NCBI GenBank assembly: GCA_022360055.1
Contig: JAKSDO010000227.1
Coordinates: 1 to 50,544, forward strand
Source of the DNA: Cytophagales bacterium
Lineage (GTDB): Bacteria; Bacteroidota; Bacteroidia; Cytophagales; Cyclobacteriaceae
DNA length: 50,544 bases
Reading direction: 5' to 3'
Made by a program: the position numbers and the translations under genes. The notes under the pieces are model-generated. The model ran no database searches, was not told the DNA's origin, and saw only the letters and a program-made list of their open reading frames with translations. Positions 1-8,772 of this stretch are shown piece after piece (position 1 is the first letter of the stretch; each line of letters opens with the position of its first letter).

Positions 1-276
1 ATTGAAGTTCGAAGAAAAGCAATTCCAGATTTAAGTATGACTATTTCAAAACAAAGTATCATTGTACAGATCAGAATTAGGTAGATTGATATAGATCCAA
101 AAGACCATGAGGAATCCAAAAAAAGGCTTCTTCATCAACATCCTGAATTTTCTTTTTATCGTGGTCCCAGTTCAAGGATCATGGGTGGTATTGCTAATAT
201 ATTGGATGGTCTCATAGAGAATGAGAGGTCAGAGAATCGTGATCTGCATAGGAGGAAGAAACGGATTAGCAGATAG
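1..276 (+). pseudogene. Degenerate reading frame, unknown
   Basis: One frame stays open from the window edge to a TAG at 82-84 and then continues in the same frame to a TAG at 274-276. The downstream piece is basic and His/Arg rich and ends in RRKKRISR. I do not recognise the family. The single internal stop in an otherwise open frame suggests the decayed 3' end of a gene that starts outside the window, but a chance open frame is possible. The stretch 277-431 holds no gene; it is AT-rich and contains a TTGATT-G-AATCAA palindrome near 313 and the shared upstream box at 384-399. Confidence 0.25.
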
Positions 277-383
277 ATGAATATTAAGACTCAAAAAACC
301 AAACCAATTATTGATTGAATCAATTGTTAATTCAACATTACAGCAATGTTATTTAGAATTATTTTAAATAGTTTGATTTTTTA

Positions 384-399
384 TGATATAGATCATGTT
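384..399 (+). promoter_or_regulatory. Shared box upstream of the first His-rich gene
   Basis: TGATATAGATCATGTT lies 48 bases before the start codon at 432. The same 16 bases with one change lie at 4428-4443, 51 bases before the start of the paralogous gene. In this copy the flanks form ATGAT-ATAG-ATCAT, a short inverted repeat. The rest of the two upstream regions is poorly conserved, so the box may be a promoter or operator kept after the duplication. A related TTGATATAGATC also occurs at 86-97, inside the degenerate frame. Confidence 0.35.
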
Positions 400-431
400 T
401 TGAAACTCTAATCCAACTTAGCTTTGTTTTG

Positions 432-809
432 ATGTTAAATAAGATTGCCGATATCTCTTATCAATTAATTGCGATATCTCTTATCGTGGTAGTAGGGCTA
501 CACTCGCTCAATAGCTTTTTCAATACGCATAGCCATAAGCTGCCAGATGGAACGATTGTTGTCCATGCACATCCCTACGAGCGAAGTTCAGATTCAGGCC
601 CATTTGAAAATCATCATCACACAGCTACAGAACTAATTTTTCTGGCCAATTTAATTCACTTTATACCAACGCTAGCTGTCTTGATTGTTGGACTACTGAT
701 TGTTTACCGAGAAAAAATCAGCCATTTTTTTCAACTACCTTCGTGTCAATTTTCTGTTGGTATACCAAATCTGAGAGGCCCTCCCTCCCCTTCCCTATGG
801 GTTTATTAA
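432..809 (+). CDS. Small His-rich membrane protein, copy 1
   Basis: 125 residues starting at the ATG at 432; the TTG three bases earlier is a less likely start. Two hydrophobic segments (about 11-30 and 70-92) flank an exposed loop rich in histidine: H33 and H35, the HAHPYE motif at 45-50, and HHH at 61-63. The order THSH.LPDG..VHAHP...PF..HHH is shared with the gene at 4479. I know no assigned function. The His pattern, and the placement just ahead of a TonB receptor, suggest a metal-handling or metal-sensing partner in the envelope, but this is inference. The C-terminus diverges from the paralogue and ends about 16 residues earlier in the alignment. Confidence 0.7.
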   Translation: MLNKIADISYQLIAISLIVVVGLHSLNSFFNTHSHKLPDGTIVVHAHPYERSSDSGPFENHHHTATELIFLANLIHFIPTLAVLIVGLLIVYREKISHFFQLPSCQFSVGIPNLRGPPSPSLWVY

Positions 810-1030
810 TCTAAAACAGGGGTGTTTTCCATCCTAAGGATTCTTCAACCTAATTCTTTATTCCAATAGTTACTACTGGATTTCAATTAATCAATTGAAA
901 AAATGATGTCCGTATTCCTTAGAAAGTTTATGGGCTGTCATTTAGAATAACATGTGAAGCATATCCAGATGATATGATTATTCATGTATAAAGGACTTTT
1001 AAAGCATAATTCAAATATTATTTTTTACTC

Positions 1031-3394
1031 ATGAAAAGATTTACAATTCTAGCTTTTGTGATTATTGCATTTACACAAATTAGTTTTTCTCAAAAGGCAA
1101 AAACGGATGCCAATATAGTTGGACATGTAGTTTGCAATGGTGAACATATACCTTACGCCTCTATTGGCATAAGAGGTACAACTATAGGAACTGTGTCAGA
1201 TGAAACAGGGCATTACCAATTAGTGAACCTGCCAACTGGCGAGCAAACTGTCTTTGTTAGAATGGTGGGATACAAGTCACAGGAAAGCAAGGTTTCTCTT
1301 GAAGCGGATGAAACAATCGAAATCAAGTTTGAACTTGAACAGGATGTCCTTAACCTTGAAGAGATTGTTGTTTCGGCCGACAGGGCTGAACAAAAGCGCA
1401 CTGAAGCACCTATTATTGTGAATACAATATCACCAAGACTATTCAACACATCTCAATCCGTTACCCTTGGTGAAAGCCTGAATTTTTCCCCGGGCTTGCG
1501 TCTTGAAAACAACTGTCAGAACTGCGGATTTACACAGGTAAGAATGAATGGTATGGAAGGCCCGTACTCCCAAATCCTCATTAATAGCCGCCCGATATTT
1601 AGTGGATTGGCCGGGGTGTATGGATTAGAGCTTATACCTACCAACATGATTGAGAAAGTGGAAGTAGTACGAGGTGGCGGTTCTGCATTGTTTGGCAGTA
1701 ATGCAATAGCTGGTACAATCAATATAAGAATGAAGGAGCCAACCATTAATAGCTATGAAGCAGGTGCACTTTATTCTGTAATGGGTGTTGGCACAGAGGG
1801 CGAGCAAGCACCAGACTATACCGTTAATTTCAACACCTCTGTGGTATCTGATGACAGAAGGTCTGGAGTTTCCCTGTATGGATTTACACGTAAAAGGGAA
1901 ATGTATGATGCAAACAACGACGGATTTTCTGAAATTGCTCCTTTGGAAAACCTCACCTTTGGTACCAGGGTTTTTCACAGGTTTGACGATCGCGATAAAC
2001 TGTCGGTGGACTTCTTTGCCATCAAAGAACAAAGGGACGGAGGAAGTGACGAAAGCTACCCCGTACATCAGCGAAGAATTGGCGAAGTGCTAGGTCATAA
2101 TCTGGTAGTAGCTGCTGCTAACTACGAACGATATATTAGAAAAAACGGTCTACTAACTTTGTATGCTTCAGGACAGTTTTTGAACCGCGACTCATACTAT
2201 GGTGCCGAATACTCAATGTCTGATTATGGTAATTCCAAGGATAAAACCTATAACATAGGGCTACAGTACAAAACGTCTTTCAACAATTCGTCACTTGTAG
2301 CCGGTATTGAAAACATTAGTGGAAATCTAGTGGATAAGAAACTGGGTGCACCAATCTTTGGCGAAGATGACGAGGGTGAGACCATTATTGTGGGGAACAA
2401 TCCTCACACGATCGTCGCTGACCAGTCTTCGGTAACAACAGGTTTGTTTGCTCAGTATGACGTGAGATATAATCGCTTTAAGGCCTCGGTAGGGGCAAGG
2501 CTTGACAATTATGTCATTTCTGATAAGGAGCATGAATATGAGGAGGATAAGAAAGGAAGTGTATTAAGTCCACGTGTTAGTTTAATGTACGACGCACTGA
2601 AAGAACTTCAGGTCAGGGCAACTTACTCTCAAGGTTATCGCGCTCCTCAAATATTTGACGAAGACCTGCATATCGAGACATCGGGCTTGCGCCAGGTATT
2701 TCACGTAAATGATCCTGATCTAAAACAAGAAACCAGCCATAGTGTGATGGGTTCACTCGACTTCAATAAACTAATCGGAACTGTTTATACGGGTTTCCTA
2801 TTTGAAGGCTTTTATACAAATTTGGTAGATGCATTTGCCAATGAGTTGGGCGAGCCAAATGAAGATGGTGAGGTTATCTTTACACGTGTCAACTCCTCGG
2901 GTGCAACTGTGCAGGGTGTAAATATGGAGCTTAGGTTGAAGCCACTAAGAAATTTCGAACTTAGTTCAGGTCTGACGTTGCAAACTAGCAAATACGAGGA
3001 AGAGCAAGATTGGGGCGATAAGGATTTCCTTCGTACACCTAACCAATATGGTTTCTTAGCGCTCGATTGGGATTTTGCCAAAGGATTCTGTTTTTCAACA
3101 ACGGCGAACTATACAGGAACAATGAAAGTACTTTATGAAGGGATTGAAGAGAAACCTGTAGATGAAAATGGTTTAGTTCACACAGACAGTTTCTTCGATC
3201 TTGGGACAAAGCTCAGCTATACGGTAAAACTCAATGGTGCATCCGTTCAATTTTTAGGAGGCATCAAAAATATGTTTAACTCTTATCAAAGCGATTTTGA
3301 TAGTGGCATTAATCGTGATCCAGCATTTGTTTATGGGCCATTATTGCCTAGAACCGTATATGTGGGTATTAAGTTTGGCAATCTTTTGAATTAA
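1031..3394 (+). CDS. TonB-dependent receptor, copy 1
   Basis: 787-residue outer-membrane receptor. Signal peptide about 1-20 (ends SFSQ), a carboxypeptidase-regulatory-like beta-sandwich about 28-105, a TonB-box-like EIVVSADR near 111-118, a plug domain about 125-235 with the usual VRGGGSALFGSNAIAGTINI run, then a 22-strand barrel to the C-terminus. The plug carries NCQNCGF at 161-167, so C162 and C165 form a CxxC pair facing the transport path. I associate this motif with a BtuB/ZnuD-like subgroup, and a metal or metal-complex substrate fits the His-rich partner upstream, but no substrate is proven. The gene follows the small gene by 221 bases and is probably co-regulated. It closely matches the receptor at 5035. 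Confidence 0.9.
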   Translation: MKRFTILAFVIIAFTQISFSQKAKTDANIVGHVVCNGEHIPYASIGIRGTTIGTVSDETGHYQLVNLPTGEQTVFVRMVGYKSQESKVSLEADETIEIKFELEQDVLNLEEIVVSADRAEQKRTEAPIIVNTISPRLFNTSQSVTLGESLNFSPGLRLENNCQNCGFTQVRMNGMEGPYSQILINSRPIFSGLAGVYGLELIPTNMIEKVEVVRGGGSALFGSNAIAGTINIRMKEPTINSYEAGALYSVMGVGTEGEQAPDYTVNFNTSVVSDDRRSGVSLYGFTRKREMYDANNDGFSEIAPLENLTFGTRVFHRFDDRDKLSVDFFAIKEQRDGGSDESYPVHQRRIGEVLGHNLVVAAANYERYIRKNGLLTLYASGQFLNRDSYYGAEYSMSDYGNSKDKTYNIGLQYKTSFNNSSLVAGIENISGNLVDKKLGAPIFGEDDEGETIIVGNNPHTIVADQSSVTTGLFAQYDVRYNRFKASVGARLDNYVISDKEHEYEEDKKGSVLSPRVSLMYDALKELQVRATYSQGYRAPQIFDEDLHIETSGLRQVFHVNDPDLKQETSHSVMGSLDFNKLIGTVYTGFLFEGFYTNLVDAFANELGEPNEDGEVIFTRVNSSGATVQGVNMELRLKPLRNFELSSGLTLQTSKYEEEQDWGDKDFLRTPNQYGFLALDWDFAKGFCFSTTANYTGTMKVLYEGIEEKPVDENGLVHTDSFFDLGTKLSYTVKLNGASVQFLGGIKNMFNSYQSDFDSGINRDPAFVYGPLLPRTVYVGIKFGNLLN

Positions 3395-3408
3395 GTTGCC
3401 TGACTGGA

Positions 3409-3455
3409 AACCAATTCCAGATATAGGAAAAGATTTTTTCATATAGGAATTGGTT
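3409..3455. repeat. Imperfect palindrome after receptor 1
   Basis: Arms AACCAATTCC (3409-3418) and GGAATTGGTT (3446-3455) match perfectly across 10 bp. The interior also pairs partly (GAAAA against TTTTC). It begins 15 bases after the receptor stop and overlaps the TTG that opens the chimeric frame. There is no T-run, so it is not a classical terminator. It may be a transcript-end hairpin or a recombination scar. Confidence 0.5.
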
Positions 3456-4406
3456 ATAAGCAGAAAACCATTAACACCAAAACATAATGCTGGTATTGTA
3501 CTTTTCTACGAGATTGAAGAGAAATGGTCGGCGGGATACGAAGTGTACTATACTGGCGAACAATACGATAATTTTTACGACAAGAAAACCAACTTTTTGA
3601 CTATGGGCGTTATCCTGGATCAGCCTGTGTACAAACTCATTGGAAATAGAGGCACTGGAGAAACCTCATTGTACAGCGGCATGATTTACCTGGATGAGCT
3701 GAATCCAGGAAATGAAACAAAGAGGATTGATGCTATTATCGAAAATTGCCAGTGGGATGTCGATTATGGATATCGTCGGCTGAAGGTAAAAATTGGCAGA
3801 AGTGGACGCTGGTACAGGCGCGATGAAGGACTTGCTAAGGACATTGAGGTAGTGAAATTGATTTATAATACGTTCAAAGACCAAGGTGTGGAGGTGCTGG
3901 TGGATGCCAATGATATGTATTCATTGGATGACACCATAGCCTTTTTGGAAGGTATCGGTGATACTCCCTTGTTTTGGGTTGAAGAGCCATTTAGGGAAAA
4001 GGTAAAGCCAGGTAAAGAGCTTCGACAGTGGATGAATCAAAATGGTTTTGAAAATACCTACTATGCTGATGGGGAGCGTCAACCTGACTTTGATGTTTGT
4101 CCGGAACTAGGTAAAGGTCAACACATGGATGTTTTTTTACCAGATACTTATTCATATGGTTTTTCGAAATGGATTAAGTTGATGCCTGAATTAAAAAAAA
4201 TGAACATGATGGCAAGCCCTCATGCCTGGGGAAATCGTTTAAAAACCAACTACACCATTCACTTAGCTGCTGGCCTGGGGAACATATGTACTGTAGAGGG
4301 AGTAACGTGTTTATCTGATGATATCGATTATGGTGATTATCCAATTATCGATGGAAAAGTAAAGGTTTCTGATGCTCCCGGATTTGGGATGAAGCTCTTG
4401 AAGTAA
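3450..4406 (+). pseudogene. Chimera: TonB receptor C-terminus fused to truncated enolase-superfamily protein
   Basis: 318 codons with only a TTG start. Residues about 5-53 read as the last strands of a TonB receptor (LTPKHNAGIVLFYE, then YEVYYTGEQYDNF), unlike either neighbouring receptor. From about residue 54 (ILDQPVYKLIGNRG) the frame is a mandelate-racemase/muconate-lactonising-type enolase-superfamily protein. The whole N-terminal capping domain and the first barrel part (about 100 residues) are missing. The barrel half keeps its chemistry residues: KxK at K112/K114, metal ligands D152, E178/E179 and E209, and the SPHAWG histidine H258, as in acid-sugar dehydratases. Without the capping domain it is unlikely to be a functional enzyme, and without a signal peptide the receptor part cannot be exported. 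Most likely a deletion product. Junction about 3606-3614. Confidence 0.8.
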
Positions 4407-4427
4407 GTGGACAAAATTCTATTTATT

Positions 4428-4443
4428 TGATATAGATCTTGTT
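4428..4443 (+). promoter_or_regulatory. Shared box upstream of the second His-rich gene
   Basis: TGATATAGATCTTGTT, one mismatch from the box at 384-399, at nearly the same distance from the start codon. Together with the preceding T it also gives a 12-base identity (TTGATATAGATC) to 86-97. Confidence 0.35.
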
Positions 4444-4478
4444 ATCAGGATAATTAGGTGATACAATTGCCATAGCTC

Positions 4479-4868
4479 ATGAAATCATTTAGCAAAATAC
4501 AGTCTCAATTCGTTGCAATCACACTGGTTGTCGTAGTGGGATTTTTGATTGCTAACAAAGGTATATATATCCATTCGCATAGGCTTGCCGACGGAAGAAT
4601 AATCAGTCATGCCCACCCCTACAACAAAACTGATGATTCCTCACCATTTAAACAGCATCCCCACACAAATTCTGAGTTTTTGATATTATCTCAATTAGAA
4701 TTGCTGTTTTTTCTGGCCTTTATTGTATTTACAATTTCTGTTATATTAAAGAAACAGAATGTCCTCAGAGCAGACTTAGGGGACATTTATTCAGCGTCGA
4801 TCGTCAGAAAGCACGGACGTTCCCCTCCTGTAGTTTCCTTCAATGCATTGCTTTATTCCAATAAGTAA
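4479..4868 (+). CDS. Small His-rich membrane protein, copy 2
   Basis: 129 residues, ATG start. Hydrophobic segments at about 12-26 and 71-90 enclose a loop with HSHRLADGRIISHAHPYN (histidines 32, 34, 44, 46) and a QHPHT motif (60, 62). It is the paralogue of the gene at 432. Conservation of the His spacing while the rest drifts argues that the histidines are what matters, probably metal binding at the membrane surface. The tail (HGRSPPVV, then LLYSNK) is longer than in copy 1. Function otherwise unknown. Confidence 0.7.
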   Translation: MKSFSKIQSQFVAITLVVVVGFLIANKGIYIHSHRLADGRIISHAHPYNKTDDSSPFKQHPHTNSEFLILSQLELLFFLAFIVFTISVILKKQNVLRADLGDIYSASIVRKHGRSPPVVSFNALLYSNK

Positions 4869-5034
4869 TATTGGACTCCTAGTCTTTTACAAAAGAATGA
4901 TATCCGTACTCATTGTGGGAGCAATGAGCGGTTGTTAAGAATAATACATATATCATACCTAAAAAGTATGTTTGTCATTGTGCAAAAGACGCTCAAACAA
5001 TAATCCTTCTTTTAAAAATATAATTTTCAATCTA

Positions 5035-7395
5035 ATGATAAGAAGTATATTAATATCATTGATCACAATAGCTTTTACGCAAATAAGTTTTTCTCAAAAG
5101 GCAAATACTGATGCCAATTTAGTTGGCCATGTAGTGTGTAATGATGAACACTTGCCCTATGCCTCAGTTGGTATCAAAGGTACAACCATCGGAACTGTAA
5201 CTGATGAAACAGGTCATTACCAACTAGTAAACCTACCAACAGGCGAGCATACGGTCTTCGTGAGTATGGTGGGATATAAATCGCAGGAACGCAAAGTTAT
5301 TCTAGAGGCTGACAAAACAATTGAAATCAAGTTTGAATTGGAAGAAGATGTTCTTAACCTGGATGAGATTGTCGTTTCTGCAGACAGGTCTGAACAAAAA
5401 CGTACTGATGCTCCTGTTGTTGTGAATACAATATCACCTGAGTTGTTCAATACATCTCAATCGATTACACTTGGTGAAAGCCTGAACTTTTCTCCAGGCC
5501 TACGTCTTGAGAACAATTGTCAGAACTGTGGATTTTCACAAGTTCGCATGAATGGGATGGAAGGCCCGTATTCTCAAATTCTCATCAATAGTCGCCAGAT
5601 ATTCAGTGGGTTGGCGGGAGTATATGGATTGGAGCTGATTCCTACCAATATGATTGAAAAGGTGGAAGTCATACGTGGTGGTGGTTCTGCATTGTATGGT
5701 AGCAATGCCATAGCTGGCACCATCAATATAAGAATGAAGGAACCAACTATCAATAGTTATGAGGCTGGAGCAACTTATAATTTGATCGGTGTTGGCACGG
5801 ATGGTGAGCAAGCCCCGGACTATACAATAAACTTGAACACTTCTGTGGTATCTGATGACAGAAAATCAGGTGTTTCCTTGTATGGCTTTACACGTAAAAG
5901 AGAAATGTATGACGCTAACAATGATGGGTTTTCAGAAATTGCTCCTTTGGAAAATATTACTTTTGGCTCCAGAGTTTTTCACAGGTTTGACTATCGAGAT
6001 AAATTATCAGTAGACTTCTTTGCCATTAAAGAACAGCGCGACGGAGGCAGTGACCAAAGTTATCCGATTCATCAGCGAAGGATTGGCGAAGTGCTAACGC
6101 ATAATCTTATAGTAGCTTCCGCTACTTACGAACGCTATATTAGGGAGAATGATCTACTTACTTTATATGCCTCAGGACAGTTTTTAAATCGCGACTCATA
6201 CTACGGTGCCGAATACTCAACTTCTGACTATGGTAACACCAGGGATAATACGTATAACATAGGACTACAGTATAAGACTTCATTTAATAATTCATCACTC
6301 GTTGCAGGTATTGAAAACATCAGTGGATTTCTCCTGGATAAGAAACTGGGCGCACCTATCTTCGGAGAAGAGGATGGGGAGACCATCATTGTGGGAAACG
6401 ATCCTCACACGACAGTATCTGACCAGTCTTCGTCTACAACAGGTTTATTTGCACAGTATGATGTCAGATATAATCGTTTCAAGGCTTCGGTGGGCGCAAG
6501 GCTTGATAATTATGTTATTTCAGACAAAGAACACGAAAACGAAGAGGATAAGAAAGGAACTGTATTTAGCCCACGTGTGAGTTTAATGTATGATGTATTG
6601 AATGAACTACAGGCCAGGGCAACTTACTCTCAGGGTTACCGTGCTCCTCAAATATTTGACGAAGACCTTCATATCGAAACATCCGGCTTACGACAGGTCT
6701 TTCATGTGAACGACCCTAATCTAAAGCAAGAAACCAGCCATAGCATCATGGCTTCGCTAGACTTTAATAAGTTAATCGGAACTGTTTATACGGGCTTCCT
6801 GATTGAAGGGTTTTATACAAAATTAGTAGATGCTTTTGCCAATGAGATAGGAGAACCAGACGAAGATGGTGTCGTGATCTTTACACGTATCAATTCATCA
6901 GGCGCAGTTGTACAGGGTTTAAACATGGAACTCAGATTGAAACCGCTAAGGAACTTTGAACTATCCTCTGGCTTTACATTACAGACAAGTGCCTATGAAG
7001 AAGAACAAGATTGGGGTGATAAAGACTTCCTTCGAACCCCTAACCAATATGGCTTCCTGGCGCTCGACTGGGATTTTGCAAAAGGATTCTGTTTTTCAAC
7101 CACGGCGAACTACACAGGAACAATGAAAGTACTGTATCAAGGAATTGAAGAGAAACCGGTAGATGGTAATGGATTGGTTCGCACAAATAGTTTTTTCGAT
7201 CTTGGTACAAAGCTGAGTTATACAGTAAAACTCAACGGTGCATCCGTCCAATTTTTAGGAGGTATTAAAAATATCTTCAATTCATATCAAAGTGATTTCG
7301 ATAGCGGCATTTATCGTGATCCGGCATATGTCTACGGACCACTATTGCCCAGAACAGTTTATTTCGGTATTAAATTTGGAAACCTATTGATCTAA
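5035..7395 (+). CDS. TonB-dependent receptor, copy 2
   Basis: 786 residues from the ATG at 5035. An upstream TTG at 4972 is in frame but would put a polar leader before the signal peptide (MIRSILISLITIAFTQ), so 5035 is preferred and matches copy 1. Same architecture as the receptor at 1031: signal peptide, carboxypeptidase-regulatory-like domain, plug with NCQNCGF and VIRGGGSALYGSNAIAG, barrel. The plug is almost unchanged between copies; differences cluster in extracellular-loop-like stretches and at isolated positions. Both copies are intact, so both may be used, perhaps for slightly different ligands. Two hairpin terminators follow. Confidence 0.9.
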   Translation: MIRSILISLITIAFTQISFSQKANTDANLVGHVVCNDEHLPYASVGIKGTTIGTVTDETGHYQLVNLPTGEHTVFVSMVGYKSQERKVILEADKTIEIKFELEEDVLNLDEIVVSADRSEQKRTDAPVVVNTISPELFNTSQSITLGESLNFSPGLRLENNCQNCGFSQVRMNGMEGPYSQILINSRQIFSGLAGVYGLELIPTNMIEKVEVIRGGGSALYGSNAIAGTINIRMKEPTINSYEAGATYNLIGVGTDGEQAPDYTINLNTSVVSDDRKSGVSLYGFTRKREMYDANNDGFSEIAPLENITFGSRVFHRFDYRDKLSVDFFAIKEQRDGGSDQSYPIHQRRIGEVLTHNLIVASATYERYIRENDLLTLYASGQFLNRDSYYGAEYSTSDYGNTRDNTYNIGLQYKTSFNNSSLVAGIENISGFLLDKKLGAPIFGEEDGETIIVGNDPHTTVSDQSSSTTGLFAQYDVRYNRFKASVGARLDNYVISDKEHENEEDKKGTVFSPRVSLMYDVLNELQARATYSQGYRAPQIFDEDLHIETSGLRQVFHVNDPNLKQETSHSIMASLDFNKLIGTVYTGFLIEGFYTKLVDAFANEIGEPDEDGVVIFTRINSSGAVVQGLNMELRLKPLRNFELSSGFTLQTSAYEEEQDWGDKDFLRTPNQYGFLALDWDFAKGFCFSTTANYTGTMKVLYQGIEEKPVDGNGLVRTNSFFDLGTKLSYTVKLNGASVQFLGGIKNIFNSYQSDFDSGIYRDPAYVYGPLLPRTVYFGIKFGNLLI

Positions 7396-7430
7396 TAAAG
7401 TCGCCGGATTGGTAATGCGGAGATTTGACC

Positions 7431-7450
7431 AGCTCAAAGTGAGCTTTCTT
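7431..7450 (+). terminator. Short hairpin after receptor 2
   Basis: AGCTCA-AAG-TGAGCT followed by TTCTTT. Weak intrinsic terminator 35 bases after the stop. Confidence 0.45.
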
Positions 7451-7477
7451 TAATGCTTGTTCCAAACAATATGATTA

Positions 7478-7515
7478 AATGGTTCTGTTGTCTTATGATG
7501 GCAGAACCATTTTTT
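7478..7515 (+). terminator. Intrinsic terminator after receptor 2
   Basis: AATGGTTCTG pairs perfectly with CAGAACCATT across a 14-base loop and is followed by a T-run. It closes the duplicated TonB region before the minus-strand regulator gene. Confidence 0.75.
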
Positions 7516-7610
7516 AAGAGTCATAATTCGTAAGCGAATAATCCTTATTGACTGATTTTTAATAATTCATGACGATTATAGTGGAATAGGTGATCAGTTG
7601 ATGTTGTAAT

Positions 7611-8603
7611 TTAAGGCCTCTTTTGCACCTTTCTCCTATAGTCGCTTGGAGTAATCCCAAATTTTCTTTTGAATGCTGTACAAAAATGACAGGAATGCTC
7701 ATAACCGATTCGTTCTGCTATTTCCGTTATGTTCAAGTCCGAATTAAAATCCAACAATCGTCCTGCTTGTTTCATTCTATATTCAAATAAATACTCGAAT
7801 ACCGTGTAATTAAACATTTTCTTAAAGTATTTTTTCATAGTAGTTGAACTCACGCCTAAATGCTGAGCTAGTTCAAGAATGCTTGGAGGATTATTATAAT
7901 TCTCTTCTATAATTAACTTAGCCGCTAGAATTTTTTCTTTTAATTTTGAAGGTAAATTATCATCTCCATATTTATCGTGTCTACCGAGTAGTAGTGCATA
8001 AAATTCCATGATCTTTGCGTCGATGTATAAGGAAGATGCGTTACCCAAAATATAAGCATTGTTCAATTGATCAAGTATTTGAAGGAATTCAGAATTTGCA
8101 AAAGTGCCATGCTCAAATAAAGCGAAACTCTGTTGCCGATGTATTTTTTTACGTATTGATTCAAATATATCCGGATATTTATCGATCAATTGAAGAGTAT
8201 ATTTTTTTGATATTAATATATCCGTCTTCTCATGTCCATTTCCCTTCATAATCTCTGACACCCAATGATTCTTACCGGATAGATAGTACAAGTTGAGGGA
8301 GTTATTGTTGGATATTAATGTATTCACCACTCCGCAAGAAAAGCGAGATTCTCCCTTATGAATATGAGAAATACAAAGTATATCGTCACTGACTCGTCCA
8401 TGTAATTTAGTATTACTCTGAACATCATATTTCCAATTACTAATGCAAATATCCTTATATATCGTTTGTTTAAAATTAAAATGTCCAAATGGCCTTGATA
8501 CACTCTCCTCATTAGGTAAATATTCAAAGTTAGGATTCGTTTGATGGAAGCATTCACCCGACATGATTTCATTGAAATTTTCATCAAAGATTGTGTAGGT
8601 CAT
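7611..8603 (-). CDS. AraC-family regulator, PchR-like
   Basis: 330 residues. The C-terminal 100 residues carry the AraC/XylS double helix-turn-helix: first at about 239-262 (ILELAQHLGVSSTTMKKYF), second at about 290-312 (ITEIAERIGYEHSCHFCTAF), followed by the conserved KFGITPSDYRR. The N-terminal 220 residues are a sensor region of the kind seen in PchR/YbtA-type regulators of siderophore uptake. The gene is divergent from the TonB receptor at 8773 with a 169-base shared intergenic region, so it probably controls that locus. The effector (ferric siderophore or other) is inferred only from context. Confidence 0.85.
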   Translation of the reverse strand: MTYTIFDENFNEIMSGECFHQTNPNFEYLPNEESVSRPFGHFNFKQTIYKDICISNWKYDVQSNTKLHGRVSDDILCISHIHKGESRFSCGVVNTLISNNNSLNLYYLSGKNHWVSEIMKGNGHEKTDILISKKYTLQLIDKYPDIFESIRKKIHRQQSFALFEHGTFANSEFLQILDQLNNAYILGNASSLYIDAKIMEFYALLLGRHDKYGDDNLPSKLKEKILAAKLIIEENYNNPPSILELAQHLGVSSTTMKKYFKKMFNYTVFEYLFEYRMKQAGRLLDFNSDLNITEIAERIGYEHSCHFCTAFKRKFGITPSDYRRKVQKRP

Positions 8604-8740
8604 AATTTTTGTCTTTATTTTAAAGTATTATGTCTCTTTGCGTAATTATCTGATCTCCCATCCTCATACCTTTGCTGCCCCTTATTTATAATCAATCTAA
8701 ATAAAAAAAAGAAGTTTTATAGCAAACATTGAAAAAAGTT

Positions 8741-8761
8741 TATTTTTGCAACACAGTTGCA
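8741..8761 (+). promoter_or_regulatory. -7 element and overlapping palindrome before the xus-like locus
   Basis: TATTTTTG at 8741-8748 fits TAnnTTTG. It overlaps TGCAAC-ACA-GTTGCA (8747-8761), a perfect 6-bp inverted repeat 12 bases before the receptor start. No good TTTG lies at the expected upstream distance. The palindrome could be the operator for the divergent AraC protein or another repressor. Confidence 0.5.
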
Positions 8762-8772
8762 TAAAGTGAATT

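Larger units (their letters stand above)
432..7395 (+). repeat. Tandem duplication of a two-gene module
   Basis: Copy A is 432-3394 and copy B is 4479-7395. Each is a His-rich membrane gene followed by a TonB receptor gene. The two receptors are nearly colinear over their whole length with frequent synonymous differences. Homology extends into the spacer: TTTATTCCAATA and ATGAT(A/G)TCCGTA occur at matching places after both small genes. The small genes have diverged much more than the receptors. The 1.1 kb between the copies contains the chimeric frame at 3450-4406. Confidence 0.85.

Noticed and set aside
1625-2068. 147-codon frame antisense to receptor 1
   Set aside because: Shadow of a strong coding frame; similar shadows occur opposite the second receptor and the SusC genes with no conservation of their own.
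7431-7450. AGCTCA/TGAGCT as a regulator site
   Set aside because: Directly downstream of a stop and followed by a T-rich tail and a second terminator; termination is the simpler reading.
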